Below, piece by piece: positions 1-7,614 of a stretch of DNA of 32,239 nt (its first letter is position 1; every line of letters begins with the position of its first letter). The notes under the pieces were generated by a model. The model was not told where the DNA came from. It searched no databases and saw only the letters and a list, made by a program, of their open reading frames with translations. Origin of the DNA: JAXGTD01 sp040775095 (GTDB taxonomy: Bacteria; Pseudomonadota; Gammaproteobacteria; Chromatiales; Chromatiaceae); NCBI GenBank assembly GCA_040775095.1, contig JAXGTD010000033.1, positions 1-32,239 of the forward strand. The letters run 5' to 3'. The position numbers and the translations under genes are program-made.

Positions 1-65
1 AGCCCAAGCCCAAGCCCAAGCCCAAGCCCAAGCCCAAGCCCAAGCCCAAGCCCAAGCCCAAGCCC
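1..65 (+). repeat. AAGCCC hexamer tandem array coding for Lys-Pro repeat
   Basis: Ten complete AAGCCC units follow a partial AGCCC at the window edge, and the array may extend further left. Read in the frame of the following TonB domain it encodes alternating Lys-Pro. Because the unit is six bases, gain or loss of copies keeps the frame and only changes the length of the Pro-rich spacer. Confidence 0.95.
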
Positions 66-527
66 GTTAGGCCGCCGGTCACGGATCAGAACCCTCGCCG
101 ATCTCCCGTGCAACCCGGTGATGCAAAACCGGTGAGCAGCAGCAAAGGCAATCCCACGCGACCTGCCGCGACGGGGGGCGCGTCGCCAGGCCGCGCGGCC
201 GGCGCCGGTAGCCAGGTCTCCGGCGCGGCGAAGGAGAAGGCCGAAAGCCGCTATCTCTCCGAGCTGCAGCGCGCGTTGGCGCGACGGCGCTACTATCCGA
301 TCGGTGCCCGTCGCGAGGGGTTGGAAGGTACCGCCAGCGTGCAATTCACGATTCAGGCCGACGGCCGTTTTACGGCAATTCGGATCAGCGGCGCGTCGGG
401 CTTCGAGGCCCTCGACAAGGCGGCCACGACCACCGTCACGAGGCTCGCCCGATTCAAGCCGATCCCGTCTGAGATCGGTCGCAGCCATTGGACCGTGCGG
501 GTGCCCATCGTCTTTCGGCTGCATTGA
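1..527 (+). CDS. tonB: Energy transducer TonB, C-terminal part (5' end outside window)
   Basis: This is the C-terminal part of a TonB protein, which carries proton-motive force from the inner-membrane ExbB-ExbD complex to outer-membrane receptors. The frame (first full codon at base 3) opens with a Lys-Pro repeat, the periplasm-spanning stretch typical of TonB. A Ser/Gly/Ala-rich linker follows, then a TonB C-terminal domain from about base 240 to the stop. That domain shows the family pattern: a YYP near its start, an ARREGLEGT turn, a beta-strand with QADG, then SGASGFEALDKAA and FKPIP. The membrane anchor lies outside the window. A GTG at 108 is in frame but sits after the Lys-Pro repeat, so it is not the start. 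The copper receptor at 8074 is a possible partner; that is inference. Confidence 0.88.
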   Translation, partial: PKPKPKPKPKPKPKPKPKPKPVRPPVTDQNPRRSPVQPGDAKPVSSSKGNPTRPAATGGASPGRAAGAGSQVSGAAKEKAESRYLSELQRALARRRYYPIGARREGLEGTASVQFTIQADGRFTAIRISGASGFEALDKAATTTVTRLARFKPIPSEIGRSHWTVRVPIVFRLH

Positions 528-551
528 CGCGGGCGCGATTGCCCATGGACA

Positions 552-580
552 TTCAGCTCGGCCATTGCAGCCCGTATATT
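552..580 (+). promoter_or_regulatory. Weak sigma-70-like promoter candidate before the DUF3050 gene
   Basis: TATATT at 575-580 matches five of six bases of a -10 box. A poor -35-like TTCAGC (552-557) lies 17 bases upstream. It stands in the short gap between tonB and the DUF3050 gene. The -35 match is weak, so this is only a candidate. Confidence 0.3.
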
Positions 581-599
581 GGATCGTGACTCGAACCAA
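579..599 (+). promoter_or_regulatory. Imperfect palindrome, candidate operator
   Basis: The 8-base arms TTGGATCG and CGAACCAA are inverted repeats with one mismatch and a 5-base spacer (TGACT). The element starts at the end of the candidate -10 box and ends 22 bases before the DUF3050 start codon, a usual place for a repressor operator. It is not an FNR/DNR box (TTGAT-N4-ATCAA). It could also fold as a weak hairpin behind tonB. Confidence 0.35.
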
Positions 600-621
600 A
601 CCGTATTCCGAGGACCGTCCG

Positions 622-1395
622 ATGAGCACCGTGAATCTCGACCACATCCGCCCGCTGCAGGAGGAGTTGAACGCGCACCCGATCTACGGGGCAATCCAGA
701 ACGTGGCGGACCTGCGCATCTTCATGGCCCATCACGTGTTTTCCGTCTGGGACTTCATGTCGCTGATCAAGTATCTCCAGGGCAAGGTGGCGCCAACCAC
801 GGTACCCTGGATGCCACATGGTGACCCCACGCTGCGCTACTTCATCAACCAACTCGTGCTCGAAGAGGAATCCGACCGCTTCGAGACGGCCAATGGCCCG
901 ATCCACGGCAGCCATTTCGAGCTCTACTGCCGCGCGATGACCGAGATCGGCGCCGACGGGGACATGCCCATGCGCTTCCTCGCCGCCGTGCGCGAGCATG
1001 GTATCGACCAGGCCCTTTACGCCGACCTGGTGCCCCTGCCAGCGCGATACTTCTGCGAAACGACCTTCTGCTTCATCCGCGAGGACAAGGCCCCGGCCGC
1101 CGCGGCGGCGCTGGCGGTGGGCCGCGAGCGAATCATTCCCGACATGTTTCGGCGCCTGCTCGCCGAGATGGCCGTGACCGAGGACCAGGCGCCGACCTTC
1201 CACGCCTACCTCAAGCGCCACATCCACCTCGACGACGAGAGTCACGGCCCGCTGTCGCTGGAACTGCTCGACGCCCTGTGCGAGGACGACCCGCAGAAGA
1301 TCGAGCTGGCCGCGATCGCCGCAGAAGAGGCAATCTGTGCCCGGATTCGGTTCTGGGACGGCGTGCTCGACGCAATCACGAGGGGGCGCGGCTGA
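622..1395 (+). CDS. DUF3050 family protein, probable haem-oxygenase-like fold
   Basis: A 257-residue cytoplasmic protein without signal peptide, recognised as the DUF3050 family from the N-terminal PLQEELNAHPIY stretch, FMAHHVFSVWDFMSLIK (about 34-50), LVLEEESD (78-85), GSHFELYCRAM (96-106) and HIHLDDESHGP (200-210). Biochemical function is not known to me. The family resembles the haem-oxygenase-like superfamily of helical proteins. Glu81-83, His98, Glu169 and the His200/202, Asp204/205, His208 cluster could supply ligands for a dinuclear metal site as in haem-oxygenase-like diiron oxidases, but this is inference. The ATG at 622 is preceded by GAGG at 610-613, eight bases upstream. The frame is open far upstream, but that part overlaps tonB and is noncoding. 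Its downstream neighbour is a Crp/Fnr regulator. Confidence 0.85.
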   Translation: MSTVNLDHIRPLQEELNAHPIYGAIQNVADLRIFMAHHVFSVWDFMSLIKYLQGKVAPTTVPWMPHGDPTLRYFINQLVLEEESDRFETANGPIHGSHFELYCRAMTEIGADGDMPMRFLAAVREHGIDQALYADLVPLPARYFCETTFCFIREDKAPAAAAALAVGRERIIPDMFRRLLAEMAVTEDQAPTFHAYLKRHIHLDDESHGPLSLELLDALCEDDPQKIELAAIAAEEAICARIRFWDGVLDAITRGRG

Positions 1396-1415
1396 TCATC
1401 GCCCCCGCGGCGCTC

Positions 1416-1445
1416 CCGCGGAGGCGCGGCGGACTCGCTCCGCGG
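1416..1445 (+). terminator. GC-rich hairpin between DUF3050 gene and regulator
   Basis: Perfect 8-base inverted repeat CCGCGGAG (1416-1423) and CTCCGCGG (1438-1445) with a 14-base loop, just after the DUF3050 stop. No T-tract follows, so it may be a weak or Rho-assisted terminator, or only a by-product of GC-rich sequence. Confidence 0.35.
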
Positions 1446-1519
1446 ACCGACACGCATCCCGCACCGCGCATCACCCGCACCGCCAGCGTGGCCCCGGCAA
1501 ACCGCGCCAAAGAGTGACA

Positions 1520-2206
1520 GTGGAACCAGTAAACGTGGAACAAGAACTGCGCGCCGCCGCGCTGCTCTCGCGGCTGACTCCCGAGCAGATGACCCGGGTG
1601 ATCGAGCACGCGCGGCACATCCACCTCGACGAGGGTGAGTGGCTGTTTGGCCAGGACGACCCGGCCGAGCGATTCTATTTCGTGCGCGGCGGGCGGCTGC
1701 GCCTGTTCCGGTTGTCTCCCGACGGTGAGGAGAAGGTCATCGAGCTGGTCGGGCCCGGCGAGACCTTCGCCGAGGCGTTGATGTTCATGGGCACGGGCCG
1801 CTACCCGGTCTGTGCCGCGGCGCTGTGCGAGAGCCAGCTGATTGCCATCGACGCGACCGACTTCGCCGAAATGCTGCGCGACTCGATCGAGACATGCTTC
1901 CTGTTGCTCGGCACCCTGAGCCAGCGCCTGCACGGGCTGGTCGGCGAGATCGACGACCTCGCACTGCACTCCGCCACCGGCCGCGTCGTGCGCTGGCTGC
2001 TGGAGCAGGTGCCCCCGGAGGGCCTGACGCTGGAGGTACGCAAGCGGGTGCTCGCGTCGCGCCTCTCGGTCAAACCCGAGACCTTTTCGCGTATCGTCAA
2101 GCGCCTCGTCGACGATGGCATCATCGCCATCGACGGCCGACGCGTGCAGATCCGCGATCGCACCGCGCTGCTGGCGCGCTGCGAGCACGCCTGCCCGCGC
2201 GAGTAA
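1520..2206 (+). CDS. Crp/Fnr family transcriptional regulator, DNR-like
   Basis: About 228 residues: an N-terminal cyclic-nucleotide-binding-type sensory domain (VRGGRLRLFRLSPDGEEKVIELVGPGETFAEALMF is visible in two consecutive stretches), a dimer helix, and a C-terminal winged helix. The recognition helix contains KPETFSRIVKRL. The Glu-x-x-Ser-Arg pattern is that of FNR/DNR proteins, which read TTGAT-N4-ATCAA, rather than CRP. The N-terminal cysteine cluster that holds the Fe-S centre of FNR is absent. That fits DNR-type regulators, which respond to nitric oxide through haem in Pseudomonas. The start is uncertain: GTG codons at 1514, 1520 and 1535 are in frame without a strong ribosome site, and 1520 is chosen as a compromise. 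The gene converges on argE, 40 bases away. Assignment to the DNR branch is by motif resemblance. Confidence 0.85.
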   Translation: MEPVNVEQELRAAALLSRLTPEQMTRVIEHARHIHLDEGEWLFGQDDPAERFYFVRGGRLRLFRLSPDGEEKVIELVGPGETFAEALMFMGTGRYPVCAAALCESQLIAIDATDFAEMLRDSIETCFLLLGTLSQRLHGLVGEIDDLALHSATGRVVRWLLEQVPPEGLTLEVRKRVLASRLSVKPETFSRIVKRLVDDGIIAIDGRRVQIRDRTALLARCEHACPRE

Positions 2207-2220
2207 CGATAACGTATCGT
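2206..2220. terminator. Small inverted repeat between convergent genes
   Basis: ACGATA (2206-2211) and TATCGT (2215-2220) form a perfect 6-base inverted repeat with a 3-base loop. It begins at the last base of the regulator stop codon, in the 40-base gap before the end of argE on the other strand. It is short and has no T-tract. Confidence 0.25.
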
Positions 2221-2246
2221 GTATATCGGTACAGGGCGCGGCGCAA

Positions 2247-3416
2247 TCAATCCTGCAGACAAAAACGCTGAATCAACTGCTTGAGTAGGCCGAGGGTCGG
2301 CTCGATGCGCTCGAGCGCCAGGAACTCATCGGGTTGGTGGGCCTGTTCGATGTCGCCCGGACCGAGTACCACGGTCTCCATGCCGAGCCGGTTGAAGAAC
2401 GGCGCCTCGGTGCCAAAGCTCACCGCCTCCGCCGCGTGGCCGGTGAGTGCCTCCGCGGCGCGCACGATCGCCGATCCGGCCGGGGTCTCGGCCGGCGGGA
2501 TGCTCTCGAACAGCGCCTGCGTCTCCCAACCCAGGCCACGCGGCTCGGCGACAGCGGCGACCCGGCGGCAGAGCTCGGCGCGTAGCGCGTCGGGGTCGAG
2601 ACCGGGCAGCACGCGCAGATCCAGGTGCAGCTCGCACTGTCCGCAGATGCGGTTGGGGTTGTCGCCACCGTGGATATGGCCCAGATTGATGGTCGGATAG
2701 CTGACGGGAAACGCGCTGTTGTTATGGCTTGCCTGCAGCTCGTCCCGCCATGCGAGCACCGCGCCGAGCACCGCGTGCATGCCCTCCAGCGCGTTGTTGC
2801 CCAAACGCGGGTCGCTGGCGTGGCCGCTGCGCCCGATCAGCCGGATCGCCTCCCCCATGACCCCCTTGTGCATACGCACCGGCCGTAGCCCGGTCGGCTC
2901 GCCGATCACCGCATAGCGGCCAAGCGGGCGGCCGGCCGCGGCCAGCGCACGCGCGCCATGCATGGCCGACTCCTCGTCGGCAGTCGCCAGGATGATGAGC
3001 GGGTGCTTCAGATCAACGGCCGAGAGCCCGCGAGCGGCCTCGATCGCAAGACCCAGGAACGACTTCATGTCGGCGGTTCCGAGGCCATAGAGGCGCCCGC
3101 CATCCTCGCTGAGCCGCAGCGGATCGTGTTGCCACAGATGCGCGTCGAACGGAACCGTGTCGGCATGCCCGGAGAGCACCAGCCCGCCAGGCCCGGCACC
3201 AAGGGTCGCGACCAGATTGGCCTTGTCCGGGTGCCCCGGGATGTCGAGGATCTCGACCCGAAAGCCGGCATCGGTGAGCCAGGAGGCCAGCAGGGCCAGC
3301 AGCGGCCGGTTGCTCTGATTCCAATCCGGCCGGACGCTGCTGACCGACGGGGTCGCGATCAGCCCCTTGAGCATCGTGATGAGCCCGGGCGCCTGTTGCT
3401 TCGTGAGTCGAGCCAT
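2247..3416 (-). CDS. argE: Acetylornithine deacetylase
   Basis: A 389-residue M20 family metallopeptidase that removes the acetyl group from N2-acetylornithine in arginine synthesis. Metal-site motifs of the family are present: SGHADTVPF (His84, Asp86), GLGTADMKSF (Asp116), ATADEES (Glu148/149) and GEPTGLRPVRMHKGVMG. The dimerisation domain with GRSGHASDPRLGNNALEGM follows, then the C-terminal FGTEAPFFNRLGMETVVLGPG. Length matches E. coli ArgE (383). The ATG at 3416 is chosen because ACGGAG lies about seven bases upstream and the family N-terminus begins here; the open frame extends further without homology. It is monocistronic and divergent from the GNAT-C39 gene. Related M20 enzymes such as succinyl-diaminopimelate desuccinylase are less likely, given the GTADMKSF and HKGVMG motifs. 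Confidence 0.93.
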   Translation of the reverse strand: MARLTKQQAPGLITMLKGLIATPSVSSVRPDWNQSNRPLLALLASWLTDAGFRVEILDIPGHPDKANLVATLGAGPGGLVLSGHADTVPFDAHLWQHDPLRLSEDGGRLYGLGTADMKSFLGLAIEAARGLSAVDLKHPLIILATADEESAMHGARALAAAGRPLGRYAVIGEPTGLRPVRMHKGVMGEAIRLIGRSGHASDPRLGNNALEGMHAVLGAVLAWRDELQASHNNSAFPVSYPTINLGHIHGGDNPNRICGQCELHLDLRVLPGLDPDALRAELCRRVAAVAEPRGLGWETQALFESIPPAETPAGSAIVRAAEALTGHAAEAVSFGTEAPFFNRLGMETVVLGPGDIEQAHQPDEFLALERIEPTLGLLKQLIQRFCLQD

Positions 3417-3510
3417 GCCAGTCTCCGTAAGAGAGATCAATCGGGATGCCGACGACCCCATTCTGGTGTAGATTCGCGCGAGCCTACTCCTGCAGAGCCC
3501 GCCCTCGCCA

Positions 3511-4647
3511 GTGTCGCCGCCGCCCCCCGCCTCCATCCGCAGCGCCTGCCTCAGCGACCTCGATGCCCTGGTGCGCATCGAGAACGCCTGCTTCGAGAGC
3601 GACCGACTCTCCCGGCGTCAGCTGCGCTACATGCTGCAGCGCGCCCGCGCGTCCGTGCTGGTGGCCGAGCAGGCGGTGGGGTTGCTTGGCTACGTGCTGG
3701 TGTTGTTCAACCGTGCCACCTCCGTGGCGCGCCTGTATTCCATCGCGGTGGAATCCAGGGCCCGCGGTCGCGGAATCGCCCAGGCCCTGGTCAAGGCCGC
3801 CGAGGCGGCGACCTGGGATGCCGACCGGGCCTATCTGCGCCTGGAGATCCGACGCGACAACCTCGCCTCGCAACGGCTCTTCGAGGGCCTCGGCTATCGC
3901 CGCTTCGGGGTCCTGTCGGACTACTACGAAGACCATATGGAGGCGCTTCGCTACGAGAAGACCCTGGCGCCGCACCTGAAGCGACAGTCGAGCGCGGTGC
4001 CATTCTACGAACAGACACTGGACTTCACCTGCGGCGCCTCTTCCCTGATGATGGCGATGCAGGCACTGAGCCCGGAGCTGCCACTGGACCGCACGCTGGA
4101 GCTGCGTATCTGGCGCGAGGCGACGACGATCTTCATGACTTCCGGCCACGGCGGTTGTGGACCGTTCGGCCTCGCGCTGGCCGCGCACCACCGCGGATAT
4201 CGCGCCGAGGTCTACGTCAATGACCGCGGCGTCCCACTGATCGACTCGGTGCGCAGCCCCGAGAAAAAGGAGGTCATGCGCCTGGTGCACGAGGACATGC
4301 TGGCCGAGATCGGCCGCTTCGGCATCCCGGTGATCTACGGCACACTCGGTCTGGAGGAGCTGGAGCGTCGTTTCAGCGGCGGCGCGGTGCCGCTGGTGCT
4401 GATCAGCTCCTATCGGATCTATGCAGAGAAATTCCCCCATTGGGTGGTGGTGACGGGGTTCGACGAGGGCTTCGTCTACGTCCACGATCCCTATGTGGAC
4501 TACGAAAACGGCGAAACCACACTGGACTCGATCAACATGCCCATCCAACAGGCGGAATTCCGCCGCATGGCCCGCTACGGGCGCGCCGGCCTGCAGGCCG
4601 TGGTCCTGATCTCCCGACACGCAGCGGACCACCCCCTACATGGCTGA
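3511..4647 (+). CDS. GNAT acetyltransferase fused to papain-like C39 peptidase domain
   Basis: A 378-residue two-domain fusion. Residues about 8-150 form a GNAT (RimI-like) acetyltransferase, with the acetyl-CoA loop in SRARGRGIAQALVKAAE and a NLASQRLFEGLGYRR motif. Residues about 160-375 form a C39-type papain-like peptidase with a plausible triad: Cys174 in FTCGASSLMMAM, His310 in FPHWVVVTGF, and Asp326 in VHDPYVDYE. There is no signal peptide or membrane segment, so it is probably cytoplasmic. The ATP-grasp gene starts inside its last codons (ATGGCTGA overlap, eight bases), so the two are likely translated together. Amidoligase surveys have linked such GNAT/peptidase proteins with RimK-like ligases and predicted peptide modification, but substrate and product are unknown. 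The GTG start at 3511 has only a weak ribosome site and could be a few codons off. Confidence 0.88.
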   Translation: MSPPPPASIRSACLSDLDALVRIENACFESDRLSRRQLRYMLQRARASVLVAEQAVGLLGYVLVLFNRATSVARLYSIAVESRARGRGIAQALVKAAEAATWDADRAYLRLEIRRDNLASQRLFEGLGYRRFGVLSDYYEDHMEALRYEKTLAPHLKRQSSAVPFYEQTLDFTCGASSLMMAMQALSPELPLDRTLELRIWREATTIFMTSGHGGCGPFGLALAAHHRGYRAEVYVNDRGVPLIDSVRSPEKKEVMRLVHEDMLAEIGRFGIPVIYGTLGLEELERRFSGGAVPLVLISSYRIYAEKFPHWVVVTGFDEGFVYVHDPYVDYENGETTLDSINMPIQQAEFRRMARYGRAGLQAVVLISRHAADHPLHG

Positions 4648-6121
4648 GCATCTGTTGCTGGTCGAGCAGGCAGCCGACTGGAAGCCCGGCTTCCCGCGCC
4701 TGCCGGTGGTCACCGCGCGCGAATATCTGGCCGGGGGCGAAGACGTCTCCTCGCGCCGGCAAGTGCGCGTGATCAATCTCTGCCGCGGCTACCGCTATCT
4801 GAGCATCGGCTACTACTGCTCGCTGCTGGCCGAGGCACGTGGCCACAAGGTGGTGCCAAGCGTGCGCACCATCCAGGAGCTCTCCAGCCGAGAGCTTTAC
4901 GGTCTGGTCACCGAAGAGCTGAACCAGCGCGTGCAACGGCTGCTCGGGGCCCGCCGCGGCGGGCCCACACCCACCGCCTACGAGCTGACCATCCTGTTTG
5001 GCCAATGCGAGATCAAGGAGTTGCAGGGGCTGGCGCGGCAGATCTTCGAGACCTTCCGCTGCCCGATCCTGAAGGTCGAGCTCAAGCAGCAGGGCACCTG
5101 GCGCATCAGCGGCCTCAAGGCGCTGGCGCTTGGCGCGCTGAGCGACGAGCAGGAGAGCGCCTTTTTTCTGGCACTGGAGGGTTACCTGTCCAAGCGCTGG
5201 CGCCAACCCCGCGCACGGCAGCGCTTCCGCTACGATCTGGCCGTGCTGCACGACCCCGACGAGGATCTCCCGCCCTCCGACATCAAGGCACTGCGCCGCT
5301 TCCACCAGGCCGGAAAGACGCTCGGGGTCAACGTCGAGCTCATCCAGCGCAGGGACTATGGGCGCCTCGCGGAATACGACGCGCTGCTGATCCGCGAGAC
5401 AACGCGCATCGGTCACCACACCTTCCGCTTTGCAAAGAAGGCCGAGAACGAAGGGATGGTGGTCATCGACGACCCCGACTCGATCCTGCGCTGTACCAAC
5501 AAGGTGTTTCTCGCCGAGCTGCTCGAGGCCAACCGGGTACCGCGCCCGCGCACGCTGATCCTGCGTCGGGAGACACTGCTCGATGCGGAGGCGGCCATCG
5601 GCTATCCGGTCGTGCTCAAGATCCCCGAGGGCTCGTTCTCCCGCGGCGTGTTCAAGGCCAACGACCGTGCCGAGCTCAGCCGCATCGCCAAGCGGCTGTT
5701 CAAGGAATCGGATCTGATCCTGGCACAGGAGTTTCTCTACACGGAGTTCGACTGGCGCATCGGCATCCTCAGCCGCAGACCGCTCTACGCGAGCAAGTAC
5801 TTCATGAGCAAGGCCCACTGGCAGATCGTGAACCACCACGGCAACGGCCGCCACGAGGAAGGCACCTTCGAGACCGTCCCGGTCGAGGCGGTACCCTCGG
5901 AAGTGGTACGCGTGGCACTGCGGGCGGCCAACCTGATCGGCGACGGGCTCTATGGGGTCGATGTCAAGGCCACCGCGCGGGGCGCGGTGGTGATCGAGGT
6001 CAACGACAACCCCAACCTCGACGCCGGTGTCGAGGACAAGGTCCTCGGCGACGGGCTCTACGTCGCCATCATCGGCGACATGGTCGCCCGGCTCGAGAGA
6101 CATCGCACGGGGCTGCGCTGA
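4640..6121 (+). CDS. RimK-like ATP-grasp ligase with N-terminal RLAN domain
   Basis: A 493-residue ATP-grasp amino-acid ligase related to RimK, which adds glutamates to a protein or peptide end. About the first 200 residues match the RLAN region found in front of some RimK-like ligases (RVINLCRGYRYLSIGYYCSLLAEARGHKVVP in pieces, then PTAYELTILFGQCE). The ATP-grasp core runs from about 240 to 485: GYPVVLKIPEGSFSRGVFKA (Lys327), LAQEFLYTEFDWRIGIL, GVDVKA (Asp441) and VIEVNDNPNLDAG (Glu453, Asn455), the metal-binding end of the active site. It overlaps the GNAT-C39 gene by eight bases and shares an A with the next gene. Likely chemistry is ATP-dependent formation of an amide bond with an amino acid. 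The acceptor is unknown, and true RimK is about 300 residues and lacks RLAN. Confidence 0.9.
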   Translation: MAEHLLLVEQAADWKPGFPRLPVVTAREYLAGGEDVSSRRQVRVINLCRGYRYLSIGYYCSLLAEARGHKVVPSVRTIQELSSRELYGLVTEELNQRVQRLLGARRGGPTPTAYELTILFGQCEIKELQGLARQIFETFRCPILKVELKQQGTWRISGLKALALGALSDEQESAFFLALEGYLSKRWRQPRARQRFRYDLAVLHDPDEDLPPSDIKALRRFHQAGKTLGVNVELIQRRDYGRLAEYDALLIRETTRIGHHTFRFAKKAENEGMVVIDDPDSILRCTNKVFLAELLEANRVPRPRTLILRRETLLDAEAAIGYPVVLKIPEGSFSRGVFKANDRAELSRIAKRLFKESDLILAQEFLYTEFDWRIGILSRRPLYASKYFMSKAHWQIVNHHGNGRHEEGTFETVPVEAVPSEVVRVALRAANLIGDGLYGVDVKATARGAVVIEVNDNPNLDAGVEDKVLGDGLYVAIIGDMVARLERHRTGLR

Positions 6122-7614
6122 TGCGTCGCGCACGCGCCCCACGCTCCGAGCTCGAGGCGGCGCTGGCGCGCTACCGCCCGCTGTTCGGGTCGACACCGGG
6201 AAACGGCGTCGATGACTGGGACGGGTTCATCGACAGCCTGATGCGGCCCCCGCGGGCCTGTATCTGGACCAATCCCGCGCGCATCGACGCCCCTTGTCTG
6301 GCCGGCCTGATCGCGGCCGAGGGCATCGATCTGGAGCCGATCCCCTGGCTGGTCAACGGCCCGACCGGGGACGCGTTTCGGCTGCCAGCCGGCTTCCGCG
6401 CCGGCCAGCGCTGGTGGTACTGCGCCGGTCTGGCCCATGCGCAGGAGGAGGTCTCCCAGCTTCCGGTGACGCTCATGGACATCGTCCCTGGCCAGCGCGC
6501 GCTCGATCTGTGCGCTGCCCCGGGCGGAAAGACCGCACAGATCGCGCTGGCGATGGACAACCGCGGTACGCTCGTGGCAAACGACTTCGCTCCGGAACGG
6601 ATCGCCGCGCTGCAGGGTAACCTCGACCGACTCGGCATCGTCAACTGCTCCACCACCCGCTGCGACGGCGGCAACTACCCGGCCGCATCCGGCCCTTTCG
6701 ATCGCATCCTGGTGGATGCCCCCTGTTCCAGCGAGGGCACGCTGCGCCGCAACCAGGGCCTGACGTCGCGGATCGGCCCCGAGCGCTCGGCACGGATGGC
6801 CGGTCGCCAACGGGCGCTGTTGCGCAAGGCCGTGCAGCTGTGCCGGCCCGGCGGGCGCATCGTCTACTCCACCTGCACCTTCGCCCCGGAGGAAAACGAG
6901 CTGATCGTGGCAGAGGTCCTCGACGAGCAGGCCGGGCGCGTGCACCTGGTCCCGGTCCAGGTCGATGGTCTGATCACCCGTGCCGGCCTCACCCGCTGGG
7001 ATGGACGGGCACTCGACCCGAGCTTGGCAGGCTGCCTGCGCCTGTGGCCCCACCTGAACGATACCGGTGGCTTCTTCGTCGCGGTACTGGAGAAGGCCCG
7101 CGACGCGCCATCGCTCGCGTTCCACGATCCCGAGGGCGCGGGGGGCCGTGCCGATGCACCGACGCCCGAGGACGCGCTCTGGCTCGAGACCACCCGTAGC
7201 CACTATGGCATCGCCGCCGAGGTCTGGCAGCGCTACCGGACGCGGCGCCAGACCCGACGGGGCCTGCACCTGATGGACGCGGACCACCGGCCACCCCCTG
7301 CATTGCCCATTCAGGGGAGCGGACTGTTCTTCCATCGCACCAACAGCCGGCCGCCGAAGCTCACCACCGGCGGCGCCCTGCTGCTGGGGGCCTGGGCCAC
7401 CCGCAATCGGCTCGCGCTCAGCGCCGAGCAGCGCGACGCCTACCTGCGCCGTCAGGACATCAGCCCGTCACCGGCGCAGACCCGCGACTGCGGCCCCGGC
7501 CAGGTGCTGGTCAGCTATCGGGGCCATACCCTGGGCGTTGGCGTGCTGCACCGCTCCGGGACACTGCAGAGCCTGTTCCCGAGCCGCTGGAGCGGCTGCA
7601 CCGCCGGGGCCTGA
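6121..7614 (+). CDS. rsmF: RsmF-type rRNA (cytosine-C5) methyltransferase
   Basis: A 497-residue NOL1/NOP2/Sun methyltransferase. It shows the SAM-binding LDLCAAPGGKTAQIA (about 128-142), the VDAPCSSEGTLRRN motif with Cys202, and YSTCTFAPEENE with the catalytic Cys252. A C-terminal region of about 200 residues fits the RNA-binding extension of RsmF (YebU, 479 residues in E. coli), which methylates C1407 of 16S rRNA. The assignment to RsmF rather than RsmB rests on length and on the lack of an N-terminal NusB-like domain. The ATG at 6121 overlaps the ligase stop by one base (TGATG), so it is the third gene of the operon. Its presence behind the ligase may simply be co-transcription, or could mean the peptide system relates to the ribosome; that is inference. 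Confidence 0.87.
   Translation: MRRARAPRSELEAALARYRPLFGSTPGNGVDDWDGFIDSLMRPPRACIWTNPARIDAPCLAGLIAAEGIDLEPIPWLVNGPTGDAFRLPAGFRAGQRWWYCAGLAHAQEEVSQLPVTLMDIVPGQRALDLCAAPGGKTAQIALAMDNRGTLVANDFAPERIAALQGNLDRLGIVNCSTTRCDGGNYPAASGPFDRILVDAPCSSEGTLRRNQGLTSRIGPERSARMAGRQRALLRKAVQLCRPGGRIVYSTCTFAPEENELIVAEVLDEQAGRVHLVPVQVDGLITRAGLTRWDGRALDPSLAGCLRLWPHLNDTGGFFVAVLEKARDAPSLAFHDPEGAGGRADAPTPEDALWLETTRSHYGIAAEVWQRYRTRRQTRRGLHLMDADHRPPPALPIQGSGLFFHRTNSRPPKLTTGGALLLGAWATRNRLALSAEQRDAYLRRQDISPSPAQTRDCGPGQVLVSYRGHTLGVGVLHRSGTLQSLFPSRWSGCTAGA

Noticed and set aside
2958..4223. Long plus-strand frame running through argE and the GNAT-C39 gene
   Set aside because: It crosses two well-supported genes out of frame and has no domain of its own.
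4532..6196. 554-residue open frame antisense to the ATP-grasp gene
   Set aside because: The plus strand holds a full RLAN plus ATP-grasp protein with linked neighbours; the antisense frame has only biased composition.
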